DNA of 64,000 nucleotides from Paraburkholderia sp. BL21I4N1 (GCF_002973525.1 NZ_PVEN01000001.1:186001-250000); one strand, 5' to 3'. Shown: positions 35,973 through 45,128, counted from the first letter of the stretch. Notes: generated by a model from the sequence alone, not told the origin. A program made the numbers and translations.

Positions 35973-36746
35973 TTGAACGCTAATCTGAAGATGTTCGATC
36001 TGTCGGGGCGTCGCGCTCTGGTTACCGGTTCGAGTACCGGTATTGGGTTTGCGTTGGCCAAAGGTCTGGCCGGCGCGGGGGCCGAAGTGATTCTGAACGG
36101 GCGCAGCGAAGCGCGCCTGACGGAGGCGGTCAACCGGTTGCGTGACGACGGCGCTACCGTTCATGCGGCGAGTTTCGACGTGACCTCCGCCGCTGAGGTC
36201 GAAAAGGCGATTGCCGGCATCGAAAGCGAAATAGGCGCGATCGATATTCTCGTGAACAACGCCGGCATGCAGCGTCGTGCGCCGCTCGAACAGTTTTCCC
36301 ATAGGCAATGGGAAGAACTGATGAAGACCAACGTGGACAGCGTGTTTCTGGTTGGACAGGCGGTGGCGCGACACATGATTGCTCGCAAGCGCGGCAAGAT
36401 CGTCAACATCTGCTCCGTGCAAAGCGAACTGGGCCGGCCGAACATCGCGGCTTACATGGCGAGCAAAGGCGCGGTAAAGATGCTGACCAAAGGCATGGCG
36501 ATCGACTGGGGGCAGCACGGCATACAGGTCAATGGCTTGGGTCCGGGCTACTTCAAGACCGAATTGACCGAGGCGCTGGTCAAAGACGAGACCTTCAGCA
36601 ACTGGCTGATCGGACGCACGCCTTCAAAGCGGTGGGGCGACGTGGAAGACCTGGTGGGCGCGGTGGTGTTTCTGTCGAGCGATGCGTCGAACTTCGTGAA
36701 CGGCCATATTCTTTACGTGGACGGCGGCGTGACGGCGACGCTGTAG
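35973..36746 (+). CDS. Short-chain dehydrogenase, gluconate 5-dehydrogenase-like
   Basis: A 257-residue classical SDR. MFDLSGRRALVTGSSTGIGFALAKGLAGAGAEVILNGR matches the gluconate 5-dehydrogenase (IdnO-like) N-terminus; NNAG, the YMASK catalytic pair and GPGYFKTELT follow, ending in NFVNGHILYVDGGVTATL. It interconverts a polyol or sugar acid and its keto form with NAD(P). TTG at 35973 is the likely start, with AAGGA six bases upstream; ATG 35991 would remove the first six residues. It converges with the LysR gene at 36753 with only six bases between stops. A link to the ribose cluster is possible but not shown. Confidence 0.85.
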   Translation: MNANLKMFDLSGRRALVTGSSTGIGFALAKGLAGAGAEVILNGRSEARLTEAVNRLRDDGATVHAASFDVTSAAEVEKAIAGIESEIGAIDILVNNAGMQRRAPLEQFSHRQWEELMKTNVDSVFLVGQAVARHMIARKRGKIVNICSVQSELGRPNIAAYMASKGAVKMLTKGMAIDWGQHGIQVNGLGPGYFKTELTEALVKDETFSNWLIGRTPSKRWGDVEDLVGAVVFLSSDASNFVNGHILYVDGGVTATL

Positions 36747-36752
36747 CCACCC

Positions 36753-37625
36753 CTAGCGGAAAATCTCCGCGATCAGATTCGCCACGGTCCGGATCCGCTC
36801 GCTATCGCGCAGCGCCGGATGCAGCACCATCCACACATCCTGATCGAGCGCCTTGATGTGCTTTTCCACGCAGACAAGGTCGCTCGTCGTATCGCCGGCC
36901 AGTTGCGCGAGCACGCCGAGCCCCGAACCGCCCAGCACGCCGTCGAACACGCCCATGCCATAGCTGCTGCGCAGCGACGGTGCCGGCGCGCCAGGCAGCG
37001 CTTTCAGCCATTGCGTGGCGGGATGATCGGGCTGCCGGTCGTCGTAGCCGACAAACGACAGCTTGTCCCACTCCTTCTTCACGATCGCCGCCTTGTGGCG
37101 CAGATAGTAGTCGCGCGAGCCGAACAGCCCGAAACGAATCCGGCCGATCCGCCGAACGTAGAGATCGCCCTCTTCAGGGCATTCCGACCACAGCGCGATG
37201 TCCGCTTCGCGCCGCGCCAGGCTATACGGGCGGCGCGAAGTCAGCACTTCGATGGCGAGTCCGGGCAGTCGGTCCTGAAACGAACCCAGCAGTTTCAGCA
37301 GGATGTACGACGGCCATTCGACCGCATTGATCCGCACCGTGCCGTGAGCGGCCGCGCCGCCGTTCACGTCCGCGGCGCGCTCGATCTTGTGGGCGAGGTC
37401 CTCCATCTGTTCCGCCCAGGCCAGCACCCGAGCGCCGAACGCCGTCATGGTGCAGCCCGACGGCACCCGGTCGACCAGCGGCTCGCCGAGCTTTCGTTCG
37501 AGTTCGGTGAGCCGGCGCGACAGGGTCGGCGCGCTCAGATCGCAGGCGGTGGCGGCAGCCCGCATGGTTCCTCCGCGGGCGATCGCCACCAGAATCCGCA
37601 GGTCGTCCCAATCGACGTGTTCCAT
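36753..37625 (-). CDS. LysR-family transcriptional regulator
   Basis: A 290-residue LTTR: WDDLRILVAIARGGTMRAAATACDLSAPTLSRRLTELERKLGEPLVDRVPSGCTMTAFG is the DNA-binding part, followed by the effector domain from about residue 85. The ATG complementary to 37623-37625 starts immediately before the HTH. It is divergent from the rbsB gene, 194 bases away, and may control the ribose/nucleoside genes; that would be unusual, since rbs operons are commonly governed by LacI-type RbsR. It may instead act on the adjacent SDR gene. Confidence 0.88.
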   Translation of the reverse strand: MEHVDWDDLRILVAIARGGTMRAAATACDLSAPTLSRRLTELERKLGEPLVDRVPSGCTMTAFGARVLAWAEQMEDLAHKIERAADVNGGAAAHGTVRINAVEWPSYILLKLLGSFQDRLPGLAIEVLTSRRPYSLARREADIALWSECPEEGDLYVRRIGRIRFGLFGSRDYYLRHKAAIVKKEWDKLSFVGYDDRQPDHPATQWLKALPGAPAPSLRSSYGMGVFDGVLGGSGLGVLAQLAGDTTSDLVCVEKHIKALDQDVWMVLHPALRDSERIRTVANLIAEIFR

Positions 37626-37819
37626 TTTTGAAACGCAAGGTTTTGAAATTTGGCATAGCATAACCCACTTCCCAAGGATAGGATTAGTTTTGCCATGCTT
37701 GTCGGTTATCGCGCGGAAAGCCATGAAGGCTTTTGCAGGCGGCGGCAAGCGCGGCGTTCCTGCACATCACACGACTCAAGGGCTCGCAGCAGAGCGAATG
37801 AGCGACACGGAGACACTTA

Positions 37820-38785
37820 ATGATTCGTCAATTTCATCCGGCGCGCCGTCGCGCCATCGTAGCCAGCGCCGCTTTCCTCGCCGTGTCGATTTTGCCGATG
37901 CAGTCGGCATTCGCTCAGGCCGCCCATAAGCCGAAGGTCGCGCTGGTCATGAAGTCCCTGGCCAATGAATTCTTCCTGACCATGGAAACCGGCGCGAAGG
38001 ATTATCAGAAGCAGAATCCGACGAAATTCGACCTCGTCACGAACGGTATCAAGGACGAGACGGACACGGCTAACCAGATTCGTATCGTCGAACAGATGAT
38101 CGTCTCGAAGGTCGACGCGCTGGTGATCGCACCGGCCGATTCGAAGGCGCTGGTGCCGGTCCTGAAGAAGGCCGTGGACGCCGGCATCATCGTCGTCAAT
38201 ATCGACAACAAGCTGGACACGGACGTGCTCAAGTCGAAAGATCTGAACATCCCGTTCGTCGGCCCGGATAACGCGAAGGGCGCGCAGAAAGTCGGCGACT
38301 ACCTCGCGAAGCACCTGAAGTCGGGCGACAACGTCGCCATTATCGAAGGCGTGTCGACCACCACCAACGCGCAGCAACGTAGCGCCGGCTTCAAGCAGGC
38401 CATGGCAACGGGCGGCATGAAGGTCGTGTCGCTGCAATCGGGCGAGTGGGAGATCGACAAGGGCAACGCGGTGGCGAGCCAGATCCTCAACGCGAATCCG
38501 GACGTCAAGGCGCTGCTGTGCGGCAACGACAACATGGCGATCGGCGCGGTGTCCGCGGTGCGCGCAGCCGGCAAGGCGGGCAAGGTGCAGGTGGTGGGCT
38601 ATGACGACATCAACGCGATCAAGCCGATGCTGGCCGACGGCCGCGTGCTCGCGACCGCCAATCAGTACGCCGCGAAACAGGCTGTGTTCGGTATCGACAC
38701 CGCCTTGAAGGCGCTCGCCGAACACAAGAAGCAATCCGAGTTGTCGGGCGTCGTCGAAACGCCGGTCGATCTGGTTACCAAATAA
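37820..38785 (+). CDS. rbsB: Periplasmic ribose-type sugar-binding protein
   Basis: A 321-residue periplasmic binding protein of the sugar ABC family. A Sec signal peptide of about 32 residues (RRRAIVASAAFLAVSILPMQSAFA) precedes KVALVMKSLANEFFLTMETGAKDYQK. The ligand-binding blocks VDALVIAPADSKALVPVLKKAVDAGI, VVNIDNKLD, NTDV-like hinge residues and LLCGNDNMAIGAVSAVRAAGKAGKVQVVGYDD are typical of RbsB. It would capture D-ribose or a related pentose released by the lipoprotein nucleoside hydrolase encoded downstream. It heads the operon; a hairpin at 38799-38824 separates it from rbsA. Confidence 0.88.
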   Translation: MIRQFHPARRRAIVASAAFLAVSILPMQSAFAQAAHKPKVALVMKSLANEFFLTMETGAKDYQKQNPTKFDLVTNGIKDETDTANQIRIVEQMIVSKVDALVIAPADSKALVPVLKKAVDAGIIVVNIDNKLDTDVLKSKDLNIPFVGPDNAKGAQKVGDYLAKHLKSGDNVAIIEGVSTTTNAQQRSAGFKQAMATGGMKVVSLQSGEWEIDKGNAVASQILNANPDVKALLCGNDNMAIGAVSAVRAAGKAGKVQVVGYDDINAIKPMLADGRVLATANQYAAKQAVFGIDTALKALAEHKKQSELSGVVETPVDLVTK

Positions 38786-38798
38786 GACCCGCCTCGTG

Positions 38799-38824
38799 CG
38801 TGGCGGCTCCGTCGAGCGGCCACG
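38799..38824 (+). promoter_or_regulatory. Hairpin between rbsB and rbsA
   Basis: CGTGGCGGCTC (38799-38809) and GAGCGGCCACG (38814-38824) form an 11-base stem with one mismatch around CGTC. Such hairpins after binding-protein genes stabilise the 5' message or reduce read-through, giving more binding protein than membrane components. Confidence 0.6.
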
Positions 38825-38854
38825 CCGGCTGGTATCTGTCGGTTTATCAATCTG

Positions 38855-40468
38855 ATGTCTACTCCGATCCCCTCCGTCGCCGATGCCGCGCCCGTGTTAC
38901 GGGTGCATGGCGCCGGTAAGACTTATGCCGAGCCCGTGCTGGCCGATGTGTCGCTCGATCTGTACGCGGGCGAAGTGCTGGCACTGACCGGCGAAAACGG
39001 CGCGGGCAAGAGCACGCTGTCCAAAATCGTCGGTGGCCTCGTTACGCCGACCGCCGGCTCGATGTCGCTGGCGGGCACGCCGTACGCGCCGGCCAGCCGC
39101 AAGGAGGCCGAGGCGTTGGGCGTGCGCATGGTCATGCAGGAGCTGAATCTTCTGCCCACGCTCTCGGTAGCTGAGAACCTTTTTCTGAATCGCTTGCCGC
39201 GACGCGGCCCGTTCGGCTGGATCGATCGCGCCAGATTGCGCGAGGACGCGCGCCATGCGATGGCGCAAGTCGGGCTCGACGCGATCGACCCCGACACGCT
39301 GGTGGGTACCTTGGGTATCGGGCATCAGCAGATGGTCGAGATCGCGCGCAATCTGATCGGCGATTGCCGCGTGCTGATTCTCGACGAACCGACCGCGATG
39401 CTGACCGCCCGCGAAGTGGATCTGCTGTTCGAGCAGGTCGAGCGGCTCAAGGCGCAGGGCGTGGCGCTGGTGTACATCTCGCACCGGCTCGAGGAATTGA
39501 AGCGGATCGCGCGGCGTGCCGCCGTATTGCGCGACGGCCGGCTCGTGCATGTCGATGAGATGGCGAATCTCACGACCGATCGCCTCGTCACGCTGATGGT
39601 CGGGCGCGATATCGGCGAGCGGATCGACCTCGGCGAGCGGCGTATCGGCGAGGTGGCGTTCAAGGTCAGCGGCATGACCCGCGAACCGGCGGTGCGCGAC
39701 GTGTCGTTCGAGGTGAAGGCCGGGGAAATTTTCGGCATCAGTGGATTGATCGGCGCAGGGCGCACGGAGCTGCTGCGGCTCGTCTACGGTGCGGATCGCG
39801 CGGACGCCGGTACGGTGTCGATCGGGCGTCGAGGTGGCGTACCTGCGCCCGTGACGATCACGTCGCCTTCGGATGCCGTGAAGCACGGCATCGCGCTGAT
39901 TACGGAAGACCGCAAAGGCGAGGGGCTGTTACTGAGCCAGCCGATCGCCGCCAACATTTCGTTGGGCCATCTGCGCTCGGTGTCGAGCAAGGGTGTGGTG
40001 GACGGCCGTCGCGAGGCGGCGCTCGCCACGCGGCAGATCGACGCCATGCGCATTCGTAGCGCGGGACCGGCGCAGCCCGTGTCGGAGTTGTCGGGCGGCA
40101 ATCAGCAGAAGGTGGTGATCGGCCGCTGGCTGGCTCGCGACTGTTCGGTGCTGCTGTTCGACGAACCCACGCGCGGCATCGACGTGGGCGCGAAGTTCGA
40201 CATCTATGCGTTGATGGGCGCGTTGGCGAGAGAAGGTCGCGCCCTGGTGGTGGTGTCGAGCGATCTGCGCGAATTGATGTCGATTTGCGACCGGATCGGC
40301 GTGATGTCGGCCGGCCGCATGACCGGTCTGTTCGAGCGCGGCGCCTGGACTCAGGACGCGCTGCTGGCCGCGGCGTTCGCAGGCTACGCGAAGCGCGACG
40401 ACATGCTGCACGCGCCTATCGAACCCGACGCGAAAGCGCCCGACGAAAGAAAATTAGTGGAGTATTGA
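38855..40468 (+). CDS. rbsA: Ribose ABC transporter ATP-binding protein
   Basis: A 537-residue tandem ATPase of the sugar-import type. Domain 1 has Walker A GENGAGKSTLSK, signature LGIGHQQMVEIARNL and Walker B VLILDEPTAML. Domain 2 has a divergent Walker A region (GLIGAGRTELLRLVYG), LSGGNQQKVVIGRWL and LLFDEPTRGIDVG. This is the standard RbsA architecture. It powers import with RbsC. It starts at ATG 38855 and ends two bases before rbsC. Confidence 0.93.
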   Translation: MSTPIPSVADAAPVLRVHGAGKTYAEPVLADVSLDLYAGEVLALTGENGAGKSTLSKIVGGLVTPTAGSMSLAGTPYAPASRKEAEALGVRMVMQELNLLPTLSVAENLFLNRLPRRGPFGWIDRARLREDARHAMAQVGLDAIDPDTLVGTLGIGHQQMVEIARNLIGDCRVLILDEPTAMLTAREVDLLFEQVERLKAQGVALVYISHRLEELKRIARRAAVLRDGRLVHVDEMANLTTDRLVTLMVGRDIGERIDLGERRIGEVAFKVSGMTREPAVRDVSFEVKAGEIFGISGLIGAGRTELLRLVYGADRADAGTVSIGRRGGVPAPVTITSPSDAVKHGIALITEDRKGEGLLLSQPIAANISLGHLRSVSSKGVVDGRREAALATRQIDAMRIRSAGPAQPVSELSGGNQQKVVIGRWLARDCSVLLFDEPTRGIDVGAKFDIYALMGALAREGRALVVVSSDLRELMSICDRIGVMSAGRMTGLFERGAWTQDALLAAAFAGYAKRDDMLHAPIEPDAKAPDERKLVEY

Positions 40469-40470
40469 GC

Positions 40471-41472
40471 ATGACCGCACCAACCAGCCTGCCCACGCTG
40501 CAGAGCGAACCCCCGAAAAAGGCGAAGTCGATCGGCACGCGCCTCGGCTTCTCGAACTACCTCGGACTGCTCGGCGCGCTCCTTGGCATGATCGTGCTGT
40601 TCTCGCTGCTGAGTTCACACTTCCTGAGCTACGACACGTTCAGCACGATTGCCAATCAGATTCCCGACCTCGTCGTGATGTCGGTCGGCATGACCTTCGT
40701 GCTGATTATCGCGGGCATCGATCTGTCGGTGGGCTCCGTGCTTGCGCTCGGCGCGGCGCTGACCAGCGTCGCGGCCTTGCAGTGGCATTGGCCGGCGCTG
40801 CCGTCGGCGCTGCTCGGCATGGCCGGCGCAACGCTGACCGGTTGCGTAACCGGCGCAATCACCGTGGCCTGGCGGATTCCGTCGTTCATCGTGTCGCTCG
40901 GTGTGCTCGAAGCAGCGCGCGGTGTCGCGTATCAACTCACGAATTCGCGCACCGCTTATATCGGCGATGCTTTCGATTTTCTGTCGAACCCGATCGCGTT
41001 CGGCATTTCGCCGGCCTTCCTGATTGCGATCGCGGTGATGGTGGCCGCCCAGTTTCTGTTGACGCGCACGGTGTTTGGCCGCTATCTCGTCGGCATCGGT
41101 ACGAATGAAGAGGCGGTGCGTCTCGCGGGGGTCAATCCGCGTCCTTACAAGATCGCCGTATTCGCGCTGATGGGCCTGCTGGCCGGTCTGGCCGCGCTGT
41201 TCCAGATTTCCCGGCTCGAAGCGGCGGACCCGAATGCCGGGCAAGGTATCGAACTGCAGGTGATCGCGGCAGTGGTGATTGGTGGCACCAGTTTGATGGG
41301 CGGGCGCGGTTCGGTGACGAGCACCTTTTTTGGCGTTTTGATCATTTCGGTGCTGGCCGCGGGCCTGGCCCAGATCGGCGCGACCGAGCCGACCAAACGC
41401 ATCATCACGGGGGCCGTCATCGTGGTGGCCGTCGTGCTGGATACCTATCGAAGCCGGCGTCGCGCCGTATAA
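40471..41472 (+). CDS. rbsC: Ribose ABC transporter permease
   Basis: A 333-residue hydrophobic protein of the BPD_transp_2 family with eight to ten membrane helices. VVMSVGMTFVLIIAGIDLSVGSVLALGAA is the RbsC hallmark, and the C-terminal VNPRPYKIAVFALMGLLAGLAALFQISRLEAADPNAGQGIELQVIAAVVIGGTSLMGGRGS region contains the EAA-like coupling segment. ATG 40471 follows GTGGAG and lies directly after rbsA. It forms the membrane channel with RbsA and RbsB. Confidence 0.93.
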   Translation: MTAPTSLPTLQSEPPKKAKSIGTRLGFSNYLGLLGALLGMIVLFSLLSSHFLSYDTFSTIANQIPDLVVMSVGMTFVLIIAGIDLSVGSVLALGAALTSVAALQWHWPALPSALLGMAGATLTGCVTGAITVAWRIPSFIVSLGVLEAARGVAYQLTNSRTAYIGDAFDFLSNPIAFGISPAFLIAIAVMVAAQFLLTRTVFGRYLVGIGTNEEAVRLAGVNPRPYKIAVFALMGLLAGLAALFQISRLEAADPNAGQGIELQVIAAVVIGGTSLMGGRGSVTSTFFGVLIISVLAAGLAQIGATEPTKRIITGAVIVVAVVLDTYRSRRRAV

Positions 41473-41509
41473 ATCGACCATTCGCTGAATGGTGAGCAGG
41501 AGAATGAAC

Positions 41510-42442
41510 GTGTCAAAAGAGACGAAACAGGGCCGCGTCCTGGTGGTGGGCAGCATCAATACCGATCTGGTCGCGCGCGCGCCGCATTTGCCGCGTCCCG
41601 GCGAGACCATCGGCGGGCATGAGTTTTCGCAGGTCGCCGGCGGCAAGGGCGGCAACCAGGCCGTCGCGGCCGCGCGGATGGGCGCGCAGGTGGCCATGGT
41701 CGGCTGTGTCGGCAAAGACGCGAACGGGGCTCAGCGGGTCAAGGATCTGGAAACCGAGGGTATCGACTGCAGCGGGATCGAGGTGCATCCCACGCAGCCG
41801 ACCGGCGTCGCGATGGTGACGGTGTCGGACGACGGACAGAACACGATCGTCGTGGTGGCGGGCAGCAATGGCGAACTGACGCCTGAAGGCGTCGCTCGCC
41901 ACGAAGCCGCGATCAAGGCCTGTGATGTGGTGGTGTGCCAATTGGAAACGCCGCCGGATGCGGTCCACGCGACCCTCGCGCTGGCGCGTCGGCTGGGCAA
42001 GATCACCGTGTTAAATCCGGCGCCCGCCACCGGTCCGCTGCCGCCGGAATGGCTGCCGCTGGTCGACTATCTGGTGCCGAACGAAGTCGAAGCCGCTATC
42101 CTGGCCGGTCTGCCTGTCGAGTCGGAAAGCGGCGCGCGACGGGCCGCGACGGAATTGCAACGCGGCGGCGCGCGCAACGTGATCGTCACGCTGGGCGCGC
42201 AGGGCGCCTATCTGCTGGTGGACGGCGGTGAAGGCAAGCATTTTCCCGCGCCGCAAGTGCAGGCAGTGGATACGACCGCCGCCGGCGACACGTTTATCGG
42301 CGTGTTTGCCGCGCAGCTCGCCGCGCGCCAGCCGCTCGAAGGCGCCATCAGCCTCGCGCAACGCGCGGCATCGATCTCCGTGACGCGCGCCGGTGCGCAG
42401 CCGTCCATTCCGAATCGCGCTGAAGTGGATAGCGCAGCCTGA
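41510..42442 (+). CDS. rbsK: Ribokinase
   Basis: A 310-residue PfkB-family sugar kinase. The N-terminal signature VVGSINTDLVARAPHLPRPGETIGGHEFSQVAGGKGGNQAVAAARMG and the C-terminal DTTAAGDTFIGVFAAQLA (catalytic aspartate in GD) are both intact. It phosphorylates D-ribose to ribose 5-phosphate. GTG at 41510 is preferred because AGGAG ends seven bases upstream; ATG 41504 has almost no spacing. It follows rbsC by 37 bases, so transport and first catabolic step are encoded together. Confidence 0.93.
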   Translation: MSKETKQGRVLVVGSINTDLVARAPHLPRPGETIGGHEFSQVAGGKGGNQAVAAARMGAQVAMVGCVGKDANGAQRVKDLETEGIDCSGIEVHPTQPTGVAMVTVSDDGQNTIVVVAGSNGELTPEGVARHEAAIKACDVVVCQLETPPDAVHATLALARRLGKITVLNPAPATGPLPPEWLPLVDYLVPNEVEAAILAGLPVESESGARRAATELQRGGARNVIVTLGAQGAYLLVDGGEGKHFPAPQVQAVDTTAAGDTFIGVFAAQLAARQPLEGAISLAQRAASISVTRAGAQPSIPNRAEVDSAA

Positions 42443-42480
42443 CACGGGCGCCTGTTGTGTAATGTGAGGCTGTCCGTACC

Positions 42481-42533
42481 GCCACCCGCCCCGGGTGGCT
42501 CGACGTTGATTTATCGACACCCTCTCGCGAGGG
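42481..42533 (+). terminator. Two hairpins between rbsK and the nucleoside hydrolase gene
   Basis: GCCACCCG (42481-42488) pairs perfectly with CGGGTGGC (42492-42499) around CCC, and CCCTC (42520-42524) with GAGGG (42529-42533) around TCGC. The first is a strong GC-rich stem without a long T-tract. They may attenuate transcription into the nucleoside hydrolase gene, which starts at 42574. Confidence 0.5.
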
Positions 42534-42573
42534 CGTTGCTTCGTTAATCACGCTCTAAAACTGGACGAAAAAC

Positions 42574-43677
42574 ATGAAATCACAATGTCTAGGCATCCTG
42601 ATGATATCGACAGTTCTGGCTGGCTGCGGCGGTAGCGTAACGGCTACCGATCCGCTGGCCGGCGCGCCGAAAATCATCATCGACTCTGACTTCAACACAA
42701 TGGGCGACGACGGCCAGCTCTTCGCCATGACCACGCAACTGATGGGGCAAGGCAAGGTCAATCTGCTCGGGCTCACGGTGGTCACCGGCAACGACTGGCT
42801 GCTGCAGGAAGAATCGGACGCGTTGAAGGCCGTGGAACGGATGGGCGTGCAGAATGCGGTGGGCGTCTACGGCGGCGCGGATTATCCGCTGCAATACGAC
42901 GTGGCGGCTATTCGCGCGCAGCAGGCGGCTAATCCGCAAGGCTATTTCGGCGCATGGAGCCGGCCTGAGCCGACTCAACAGTCTCAACTCGTCCCGCCGC
43001 CGGATGGCTTCGCGGTGTCGACGAAACTGCAAACGCAGAGCGCGGCGGATTTCATGATCCAGACCATCAAGCGCTACCCGAATCAGGTGACGATTCTCGA
43101 AGTCGGTCCGCCGACCAATCTCGCCACGGCCATCATGAAGGCGCCGGAGATCGTGCCCCTGATCAAACGGATTGTCTACATGGGCGGCGCGATGGCGGTG
43201 CCGGGCAATGCGAACGCCGTGGCCGAGCTGAACTGGTGGTTCGATCCGCTTGCCGTGCGCACGGTACTGCAGACCACGATTCCGCAGGCCGTCATTCCGC
43301 TCGACGTGACCAACACGGTGCCGCTCACGCAAAGCGTGTACGACCAGATCGTCAACAACCCGAACAAGCAAACGGCGGTGACGAAGGCCTATGGCATTGC
43401 GAATGCGGGCGCGTTCGCCGACAACACCGATCTGTTCGATACGTTGACGATCGCGTACTTCCTCGATCCGACGTATGCCACACAGACCCAAAGCGCTTAC
43501 CTCGATATCGACACCACGAGCGGCGAGAATCAGGGGCATGTGACGGTTTATCCGGATCAGCCTGCGTCCGGCGCTTCGCCGAACAGAATCACGTATGTCA
43601 CGCAGTTCGACAACAACCGGTTCTTTGGCCTCTACGTCGACCTGCTGACACGCCCGGTGCCGATTACGCTGCCGTGA
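42574..43677 (+). CDS. Lipoprotein nucleoside hydrolase (IunH family)
   Basis: A 367-residue inosine/uridine-preferring nucleoside hydrolase with a lipoprotein signal peptide (LAGC, Cys18). The calcium-binding aspartate cluster is present as DSDFNTMGDD (Asp37, Asp39, Asp45, Asp46); VTGNDWLLQEESDALKAVER and IPLDVTNTVPLT provide further family landmarks. It would split nucleosides into base and ribose at the cell envelope. Placement after rbsBACK makes a coherent scavenging route: hydrolyse outside the cytoplasm, import ribose, phosphorylate. Envelope targeting is unusual for a family best known as cytosolic. ATG 42574; no strong ribosome site seen. Confidence 0.87.
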   Translation: MKSQCLGILMISTVLAGCGGSVTATDPLAGAPKIIIDSDFNTMGDDGQLFAMTTQLMGQGKVNLLGLTVVTGNDWLLQEESDALKAVERMGVQNAVGVYGGADYPLQYDVAAIRAQQAANPQGYFGAWSRPEPTQQSQLVPPPDGFAVSTKLQTQSAADFMIQTIKRYPNQVTILEVGPPTNLATAIMKAPEIVPLIKRIVYMGGAMAVPGNANAVAELNWWFDPLAVRTVLQTTIPQAVIPLDVTNTVPLTQSVYDQIVNNPNKQTAVTKAYGIANAGAFADNTDLFDTLTIAYFLDPTYATQTQSAYLDIDTTSGENQGHVTVYPDQPASGASPNRITYVTQFDNNRFFGLYVDLLTRPVPITLP

Positions 43678-43802
43678 CGCGGCCGGGAAAGACCAGACCT
43701 GCCGCAGCAAGAGGAAAAAGCAGTAAGGTAGCGTCGGTGACGACGAATGACCTTGGTCGCTTCTCTTCAAACTCGTGCAGATAAAGTCTTTCAAAAGGCA
43801 AT

Positions 43803-44752
43803 ATGAACAATAAGAACCTGCTCCGCGCTGGATTGTTTGCCTGCGCGGTCACGCTCGCGCTGTGGCGATGTTCCGCTATCGCGGCGGAATCGGACCCCCT
43901 GGCGACGGACCTGCACGAAACCGTCGTGTGGTGCCAATGACGGAAAACGGACTCTTCGGCACGAGCCAGCGCGAGATCGTCGCGACGACCTATATGCCCG
44001 ACGGCGCCGGGCCGTTTCCGCTCATCGTGCTCAGTCACGGCAATCCTCCGAATGCCCGCGACCGCGTGAAGGTCGGCCGTTATCGCAAGCTTGCGCAGAT
44101 TCGCGAGTTCGTGCACATGGGCTTTGCGGTGATCGTGCCGATACGCCGGGGTTATGGCGCGACGGGCGGCACGTTCGCCGAAGACACCGGCTCGTGCAAG
44201 CGGCCCGACTTCGTCGCGGCCGGCAATGCGGCGGCTCAGGATCTGCTGGCCACGATCGCGTTCGCCGACACATTGCCGCAAATCGACAAAAATCATGTGA
44301 TCCTGGTGGGGCAGTCGGCGGGCGGATTCGCCTCGCTTGCTACCGCCAGTTACTCTCCGCCGGGCGTTATCGCCGTCGTCAATTTCTCGGGCGGCCGTGG
44401 CGGCCGTCCCGTCACCAATCCCGGCGACCCTTGCGGGCCGGACAGAATGGCCGAGACGATTGGACACTATGCGTCGACAACGCATGTTCCGGTTTATTGG
44501 CACTACGTCCAGAACGACAATTTTTTCGCGCCCGATGTCGTTCGCACCTGGTTCAGCGCGTTTCAGGCGGCGGGCGGTCAGGGGCAGTTGGTGATCGAGC
44601 AACCGTTTGGCCGCGATGGTCACGGCATGTTCGCCGTCGACCGTGCGATTCCGATCTGGGAGCCTGGCTTCCAGAGCTTTGTTTCTTCCGTGTTACACAC
44701 CGCGAACGCGGCAAACGACAGTCCGCTGGACGCGGTCAAATCGAAGCAGTAG
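43803..44752 (+). pseudogene. Exported alpha/beta hydrolase, frameshifted after the signal peptide
   Basis: ATG 43803 encodes a signal peptide (MNNKNLLRAGLFACAVTLAL through SAIAA) and the start of the mature protein (ESDPLATDLHETVV), then stops at TGA 43938-43940. The rest continues in another frame as VPMTENGLFGTSQREIVATTY to 44752 and carries the serine-hydrolase elbow GQSAGG, an HG oxyanion-type motif (LSHGNP) and a C-terminal DGHGMF histidine region. One base missing near 43928 accounts for this. The family resembles dienelactone hydrolase/S9-like esterases. It is a recent pseudogene or an assembly error; ATG 43937 could give a leaderless cytoplasmic version. Confidence 0.75.
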
Positions 44753-44816
44753 GCTAGACGTGCTGGACGACGTAACTTGGTGATGCTGGCCCTAACCGAC
44801 AACGTGGAGCCGAAAC

Positions 44817-45128
44817 ATGCAAGTAAGCACGGAAACGCTCGTTGAGATGCTGCGAGAGGTCGAAGCCGACGACCCGATCGATTACGCGGACCTGCCATTT
44901 GGAGAGCAGGAACTCAGGCAACTTGTGATGAGTTCTCTGGTTGAGCGTCACCACCAGGTCGAGGCCGGCAATATGGCCGTGTCCGACATTCACGCGCTTT
45001 ACCTGTTGAGCACCGCCAAGCTGGTACTTGAAAACACGGTGCTTCATGCACGGCTGCTCCTGCTTCAGGGGCAGCGGGTGGACGTGCAGGCGCTGCTGGC
45101 TCCGTTCACGCTTAAAGGAAAACCGTGA
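44817..45128 (+). CDS. Hypothetical protein, 103 residues
   Basis: No family is recognised. The protein (MQVSTETLVEMLREVEADD and on) is acidic, largely helical, with no signal peptide or membrane helix; a cysteine-free Leu-rich helix (LYLLSTAKLVLENTVLHARLLLL) lies in the C-terminal half. Ribosome site and start are reasonable (ATG 44817 with GGAG upstream) and codon use resembles neighbours, so it is probably real. It converges with the Fur-family gene. It may be a small regulatory or adaptor protein, but nothing in the sequence says so. Confidence 0.6.
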   Translation: MQVSTETLVEMLREVEADDPIDYADLPFGEQELRQLVMSSLVERHHQVEAGNMAVSDIHALYLLSTAKLVLENTVLHARLLLLQGQRVDVQALLAPFTLKGKP

